This document shows positions 30,558-33,867 of a stretch of 33,867 nt of DNA, piece by piece (positions within the stretch are counted from its first letter, which is position 1; each line of letters starts with the position of its first letter). This DNA comes from Candidatus Firestoneibacteriota bacterium (GTDB lineage: Bacteria > Oederibacteriota > D2-FULL-39-29), in contig CAIYPD010000037.1 in NCBI GenBank assembly GCA_903928075.1, positions 1 to 33,867 of the forward strand, written 5' to 3'. Position numbers and translations under genes: made by a program. Below the pieces are notes generated by a model, which was given only the letters and a program-made list of their open reading frames with translations, ran no database searches and had not been told where the DNA came from.

Positions 30558-31331
30558 CTATTTTGCGGGTGCGGGTGTCGCGTCTTTGGTTTCTACTTCA
30601 ATGTCATCCAGGTAAAACTTTTCTCCGGTAGGAGCAACTTTTGTCTCCTCGGCAACCGGAGCTTCGGCTTTTTCAGCGCCCTTCTTCGCTTTCTTCACCG
30701 GCGCTGCTTTCTTCTTCCCCATATCCGCAGGAGATTTTCCTCCGGCCATGATTATACCGGTGAAACCCTTATTAAAAAACTCAACTTTTTCGGATATCGA
30801 GCTTACTTCTTTTTCATCATTCTGCGTCACGCTTAAAGTTTTCTCATCCGTACAGGTAAAAGTATATTTGTTCCAGCCGGCTTTACCTCTGGTAATTTTG
30901 GACCACCATTTAGTGAACCACTGGTTCTCGGCGGTAAAAGTCACGGCATAGCCTGTCCCAAACTTTACACCTTTTGAAGATTGGGCCCAAAGAACCACCT
31001 TGTCCCCGTCGGCATTTACCAGGCCAAAAAAAGGCCCGCCCCAACCAAGCGGTGCAGTAGCTTCCGTCTTGCAATTACAGGAATCATAAACCCAGAAGCT
31101 TGCCGTTCCGAATTTATTTTCGGTCCCTATAGTGAAAATAGCCTGGGAGTTTTCCGGAACATAAAGGGCTGTTTTCCCGCCATGAAACTGATCCCCGGAA
31201 ATTACCACATCCCCTTCTATCTCCATCTTCTTAAGTATCTCTTTGCTTTCAAAGCCTTCGGTTATCTTCGCCCCGAAGGAGACTGACACGAGCATACACA
31301 CGAACAATCCCGTTCCTATTATCTTTTTCAT
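30558..31331 (-). CDS. Secreted LamG/concanavalin-like protein with a lysine/alanine-rich insertion
   Basis: The 257-residue product has a signal peptide (MKKIIGTGLFVCMLVSVSFG). The mature part is a beta-sandwich of LamG/concanavalin type (FGTASFWVYDS, GWNKYTFTCTDEKTLSVT, GFTGIIMAGG). Before the last strand (KFYLDDIEVE) there is an insertion of about 40 residues rich in lysine, alanine and proline (KKKAAPVKKAKKGAEKAEAP). Such folds bind sugars or proteins; here no enzyme motif is present. AGGAG lies eight bases before the ATG. It is bounded downstream by a strong terminator, so it is probably a single-gene unit made in quantity. The function is unknown. Confidence 0.78.
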   Translation of the reverse strand: MKKIIGTGLFVCMLVSVSFGAKITEGFESKEILKKMEIEGDVVISGDQFHGGKTALYVPENSQAIFTIGTENKFGTASFWVYDSCNCKTEATAPLGWGGPFFGLVNADGDKVVLWAQSSKGVKFGTGYAVTFTAENQWFTKWWSKITRGKAGWNKYTFTCTDEKTLSVTQNDEKEVSSISEKVEFFNKGFTGIIMAGGKSPADMGKKKAAPVKKAKKGAEKAEAPVAEETKVAPTGEKFYLDDIEVETKDATPAPAK

Positions 31332-31434
31332 TATTTCTTCTCCTATTATAAATTGTTCCTATGACTATTACCCTTTAGAACCCGCAAAAACCTCCTTTTC
31401 ATTTAATAACAATAATTACTTAGACGAATAATAC

Positions 31435-31465
31435 AGCAAAAAGGTTTATATTAAATACGAACCTT
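31435..31465 (-). terminator. Weak terminator after the isomerase gene
   Basis: On the minus strand AAGGTT (31465-31460) pairs with AACCTT (31446-31441) across a 13-base AT-rich loop, followed by a run of T. The stem is short, so this is a tentative end of the GH28-isomerase transcript. Confidence 0.4.
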
Positions 31466-31471
31466 AATATT

Positions 31472-32236
31472 TTAGTTTATACCCATCTTCTTTAAATTAT
31501 CAAAACTCATCTTTACGCTATCAAAAGGATTGCCTCCGCAATGATCCTGTTCCACGAAATACCACCTGCAATTTGTTCCTTTTAAAGCCTTAAAAATGCC
31601 ATTCCAGTTTAAATTGCCGTTTCCAACTTCTGACATTCTTACTTGATTCCAATGAACCGACATATCTTTGAGATGGATAATCGGGCATCTGTCCTTATAT
31701 TTATTTATCCAGTCGGCAGGATCGCCTCCGCCAAAAGCCAGCCAGTAGGTATCCAGTTCGGTCTGTAGATATCTGGGATCACTCTCGTCATAAATTATTT
31801 CCAGGCCTGTTTTGCCGCCATATCTCATCATTTCAAATGCATGATTGTGATAGCACAGGGTGATTCCGTTTTTTAGCAGCACTTCTCCTGCCTTGCTCAG
31901 TCTCTTTCCTATATTCGTGTAACCTTTTTCACTCATCATATCATCGGGCGGAACCGCACAGGCCACACTCGTATATCCCATTATCTTGCAAAGTTTTACC
32001 AGTTCCTCTGTTTTCTCTGTTATGGAATGGAACATATCATGGTAGGAGCAGGGAAGAAGTTTTGTTTCTTCCAGAAGTTCTTTAAGTCTTTTCGGTTCTA
32101 TCTTTCCAAACCCTGAGACCTGGACATTATCATAGCCCATAGCTTTTACTTTTTTCAAAGTATCCACCATCTCGGGTTCGGTCCTCAGGAACTGTCTCAA
32201 CGAAAACAATTGCAAACCAACCTTCTTCTCTGACAT
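31472..32236 (-). CDS. Sugar phosphate isomerase/epimerase-like TIM barrel (xylose isomerase-like family)
   Basis: The 254-residue cytosolic protein matches the AP-endonuclease-2/IolE-type barrel: VGLQLFSLRQFL at the start, YDNVQVSGFG, CSYHDMFHS, LCYHNHAFEM, LQTELDTYWLAFGG (metal-binding Glu/Asp strand), PIIHLKDM and WYFVEQDHC. These residues hold a divalent metal and rearrange keto sugars or inositols. It begins 27 bases after the GH28-like gene and is likely co-transcribed, so it may process the sugar that enzyme releases. A GGAG box is seven bases from the ATG. The exact substrate is unknown. Confidence 0.87.
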   Translation of the reverse strand: MSEKKVGLQLFSLRQFLRTEPEMVDTLKKVKAMGYDNVQVSGFGKIEPKRLKELLEETKLLPCSYHDMFHSITEKTEELVKLCKIMGYTSVACAVPPDDMMSEKGYTNIGKRLSKAGEVLLKNGITLCYHNHAFEMMRYGGKTGLEIIYDESDPRYLQTELDTYWLAFGGGDPADWINKYKDRCPIIHLKDMSVHWNQVRMSEVGNGNLNWNGIFKALKGTNCRWYFVEQDHCGGNPFDSVKMSFDNLKKMGIN

Positions 32237-32263
32237 TTACTTTCTCCTTTTAGTTATAACAAA

Positions 32264-33685
32264 CTAAGTTAATCTGATATTCTTAGCAAAACTACCAATC
32301 TTAAATCCGGCTTTTTCCGGTGCTGTCATTTTTATTCCGTTGATTACAAGATTTTCTATCTTAACATTTTCAACCGCACTGCCCCGGCCGTGACCGTAAA
32401 TTACCGATTCCGGAACGCATGGCCCTTTTACATCAATATTCTTAAAATAAATATTCTTCATGCCTCCCAACCCGTCACATTGCTTCCACATATTCTTCTT
32501 TATCTCCAGCACAATTAAGCGCGGATTATATTTCCCTTTTCCCGGTTTGTACCTGCTTTTTTTACCCTTCTGAAGCATCGGGTGGGGACTCCTCTCATCC
32601 ATTTCAAACCTGATATTCTCAAACCTTATGTTTGAAATTTTCGCGCAATCCCCGTGTTGTATATCCATCGCTATATAATCAGTCCTGATGATATCGCAGT
32701 TCTTGATAACAATATTCTTTATTTCAACCGCGCAGGTTTCGGCGCCAAACTCCAGGGCTCTTCCCCAGTCATTCCAGATAACGCAATTATTGACCACAAC
32801 ATCACTTACCGGGCGCTGGTCTTTGTGATCTTGTTTCCTGCTCTTCAAGCCCTTAAAAACAATACTGTCGTCAAAGGACCTGATAAAGCAATTACTTATT
32901 CTTATTTTTTGGCTGTTGCAAATATCAATGCCGTCGCTATTGTAACGCCATAAACCTATAAGTTTTATATTATCTATTTTGACATTTTTGCAGCGGTCTA
33001 TGGTAACGGTCCACATATGAGGATCCCTGATCACTACGCCTTCTATTTTGATGTTACGGCAGTTGTAGAAGTAAATAGACCCGGGTGTATAAACGGTGGG
33101 CGGCAGATCCTCCCGGGCAAAGCTGCTTGAGTCGAGGATGCCCCTTCCAATTATACTTATATTTGATACATTTTCGGCAGAAATTGACGCATGCACGATT
33201 GCGTCGCCTGCGATATAAACGGTCTGGCCGTCTTTAAGAACTATTTTTCCCGGTCTGTGTACACCCGGCCCGAAATATAGCACATTTTTATCTTTTCTGT
33301 TCACATTTTGAACTTTTTCCGGATTTACAAAAACATGCAGCGGACTGTGGCTCCCGTTCACTTCTACCACGAAATGCCCCGGCTTTTTTACCTTAAAACA
33401 AATCTTATCTTTCCTTATTTCCGGGAGTATCTTAAGAGAAGAAGGTTTGACACTACAGGTTTCTACCGGAAAGGCTGATTCAACTTCTATATTCTCCGGC
33501 CGCTTAATATCAAAATAAGCAAAAGACGCAAGCTCAGTCTGGTCCAGAGGCCTCTGGTAACCGGGCCAAACCTGATTGAATGGAACCGCAGAAACCCTTG
33601 CTTTATATACCGGGACCGGTTCGCCGCCGGCTTTTATTATGAAATCTTTTGACCGTTCTTCCCCGTTAATTTCATATTTTTTCAT
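32264..33685 (-). CDS. GH28/GH49-like right-handed beta-helix glycosidase, cytosolic
   Basis: The 473-residue protein has a beta-sandwich-like N-terminal domain (about 1-125) and a beta-helix core with GH28 hallmarks: GRGILDSSSF (180-189), NSDGID (249-254, candidate Asp251) and FDDSIVFKG (271-279, candidate Asp272/Asp273). The Gly-His-Gly motif of classical polygalacturonases is not found; that strand reads GRALEFGAET (308-317). The N-terminal domain plus helix layout also recalls GH49. Target bonds are probably between uronic acids or rhamnose and uronate, but this is inference. No signal peptide. GGAGG lies eight bases before the ATG at 33685; an upstream TTG at 33700 is less likely. An IS30-type end lies about 45 bases upstream. 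Confidence 0.8.
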   Translation of the reverse strand: MKKYEINGEERSKDFIIKAGGEPVPVYKARVSAVPFNQVWPGYQRPLDQTELASFAYFDIKRPENIEVESAFPVETCSVKPSSLKILPEIRKDKICFKVKKPGHFVVEVNGSHSPLHVFVNPEKVQNVNRKDKNVLYFGPGVHRPGKIVLKDGQTVYIAGDAIVHASISAENVSNISIIGRGILDSSSFAREDLPPTVYTPGSIYFYNCRNIKIEGVVIRDPHMWTVTIDRCKNVKIDNIKLIGLWRYNSDGIDICNSQKIRISNCFIRSFDDSIVFKGLKSRKQDHKDQRPVSDVVVNNCVIWNDWGRALEFGAETCAVEIKNIVIKNCDIIRTDYIAMDIQHGDCAKISNIRFENIRFEMDERSPHPMLQKGKKSRYKPGKGKYNPRLIVLEIKKNMWKQCDGLGGMKNIYFKNIDVKGPCVPESVIYGHGRGSAVENVKIENLVINGIKMTAPEKAGFKIGSFAKNIRLT

Positions 33686-33730
33686 TATGCCGCCCTCCAA
33701 AATTAGCCCTTAATTATACCGCAAAATAAC

Positions 33731-33754
33731 CTAGTCCCTCACATTTAACGCAAC
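33731..33754. mobile_element. Candidate left inverted repeat of an IS30-family element
   Basis: Directly upstream of a truncated IS30-type transposase start, 33731-33754 (CTAGTCCCTCACATTTAACG, then CAAC) is the expected position of the left terminal repeat. The right end is outside the window, so neither the repeat nor the target duplication can be checked here. The element ends about 45 bases before the GH28-like start codon and may have separated that gene from its original promoter. Confidence 0.45.
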
Positions 33755-33755
33755 A

Positions 33756-33777
33756 CTCTGGTGATATAATACCAGAG
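33756..33777 (+). promoter_or_regulatory. Hairpin upstream of the IS30-type transposase that overlaps its ribosome site
   Basis: CTCTGGT (33756-33762) and ACCAGAG (33771-33777) form a perfect 7-base stem with an 8-base loop. The right arm shares bases with the AGAGGAGG ribosome site (33774-33781) before the ATG at 33794. A transcript reading in from outside would fold this stem and hide the site, a known way for insertion elements to limit transposase made from outside promoters; here it is inferred. Confidence 0.4.
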
Positions 33778-33793
33778 GAGGCGTTGAAAATCA

Positions 33794-33867
33794 ATGACAG
33801 GGATAAAATATTCTAGACTAACTCTAAAAGAACGAGAAGAAATAAGTAGGTGTCTGGCTGTTGGCAA
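33794..33867 (+). CDS. IS30-family transposase, N-terminal start only
   Basis: Twenty-four codons are visible before the right edge of the window: MTGIKYSRLTLKEREEISRC then LAVG. The YSRLTLKEREEIS segment is the conserved opening of the IS30-type helix-turn-helix (HTH_38) that precedes the DDE catalytic core. An in-frame TGA lies three codons upstream, so the ATG at 33794 is the only ATG start. The rest of the gene is outside. It is in the opposite orientation to the neighbouring GH28-like gene. Confidence 0.8.
   Translation, partial: MTGIKYSRLTLKEREEISRCLAVG

Noticed and set aside
31345-31350. A perfect TATAAT on the minus strand before the LamG-like gene.
   Set aside because: It is only 14 bases from the ATG and would leave no room for the ribosome site; no -35 box fits.
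31350-31396. A TTG-initiated short frame behind an AGGAGG box upstream of the LamG-like gene.
   Set aside because: The spacing is only three bases and the frame is 13 codons long; no evidence that it is translated.
1-33867. CRISPR arrays, tRNA or rRNA genes.
   Set aside because: No regularly spaced repeats or tRNA/rRNA-like sequences were noticed by eye; a covariance or repeat search could still find something short.

Overview
The window reads as an accessory glycan-degradation locus from an uncultivated bacterium. I see 24 protein-coding genes or gene ends, and 22 of them lie on the minus strand. The mix points to the Lentisphaerota/Kiritimatiellota/Planctomycetota neighbourhood or a nearby candidate phylum: two DUF4838 proteins, two TIM-barrel proteins with CBM9-type C-termini, a sulfatase, GH106 and GH28 enzymes, CBM32 and LamG-like secreted proteins, an agarase-like protein, and no SusC/SusD pair. 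This placement is inference; no rRNA or marker gene is present. I saw no tRNA, rRNA or CRISPR array. The genome appears to have moderate GC and good AGGAG-type ribosome binding sites, which move several starts inside the longest open frames.

Layout, left to right in + coordinates (most transcription runs right to left). 1-3859: the 5' part of a secreted unknown, a dispersed repeat and a cytosolic GH106 rhamnosidase-like enzyme. 4037-4975: the only complete plus-strand gene, a CorA-type channel with a variant signature, divergent from GH106 across a region with three copies of one 11-base motif. 4984-11459: PNPOx-like protein, PIG-L deacetylase, CBM9 protein and DUF4838 protein, tightly spaced. 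11487-14331: remnant of an amidohydrolase C-terminus, a secreted propeller-like unknown and an intact amidohydrolase. 14439-20441: second DUF4838 protein, a small secreted unknown, the second copy of the dispersed repeat and the second CBM9 protein. 20511-26010: agarase-like protein, two secreted alpha/beta-hydrolase esterases, a secreted toroid-like unknown and a CBM32 protein. 26213-28087: secreted clan GH-A hydrolase behind a structured leader. 28267-30375: IclR regulator and sulfatase with a clear promoter, a candidate operator and a terminator. 30558-33685: secreted LamG-like protein with its own terminator, sugar isomerase/epimerase and a GH28/GH49-like beta-helix enzyme. 33731-end: left end of an IS30-family element, truncated by the window edge.

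Working model (inference): fourteen gene products carry N-terminal signal peptides and would bind, de-esterify and cut a polysaccharide outside the cytoplasm. GH106, GH28-like, sulfatase, amidohydrolase and isomerase lack signal peptides and would finish the products in the cytosol. The GH106, GH28, sulfatase and esterase set fits a sulfated or acylated, rhamnose- and uronate-containing glycan (pectin RG-I-like or ulvan-like), but the substrate is not proven. No transporter for oligosaccharides is in the window.

The most notable structures are a duplicated and diverged CBM9-protein/DUF4838 two-gene cassette, a GTACAAG-based dispersed repeat placed just after gene ends, a fossil amidohydrolase tail, and a sulfatase-IclR promoter with half-sites exactly two helical turns apart.
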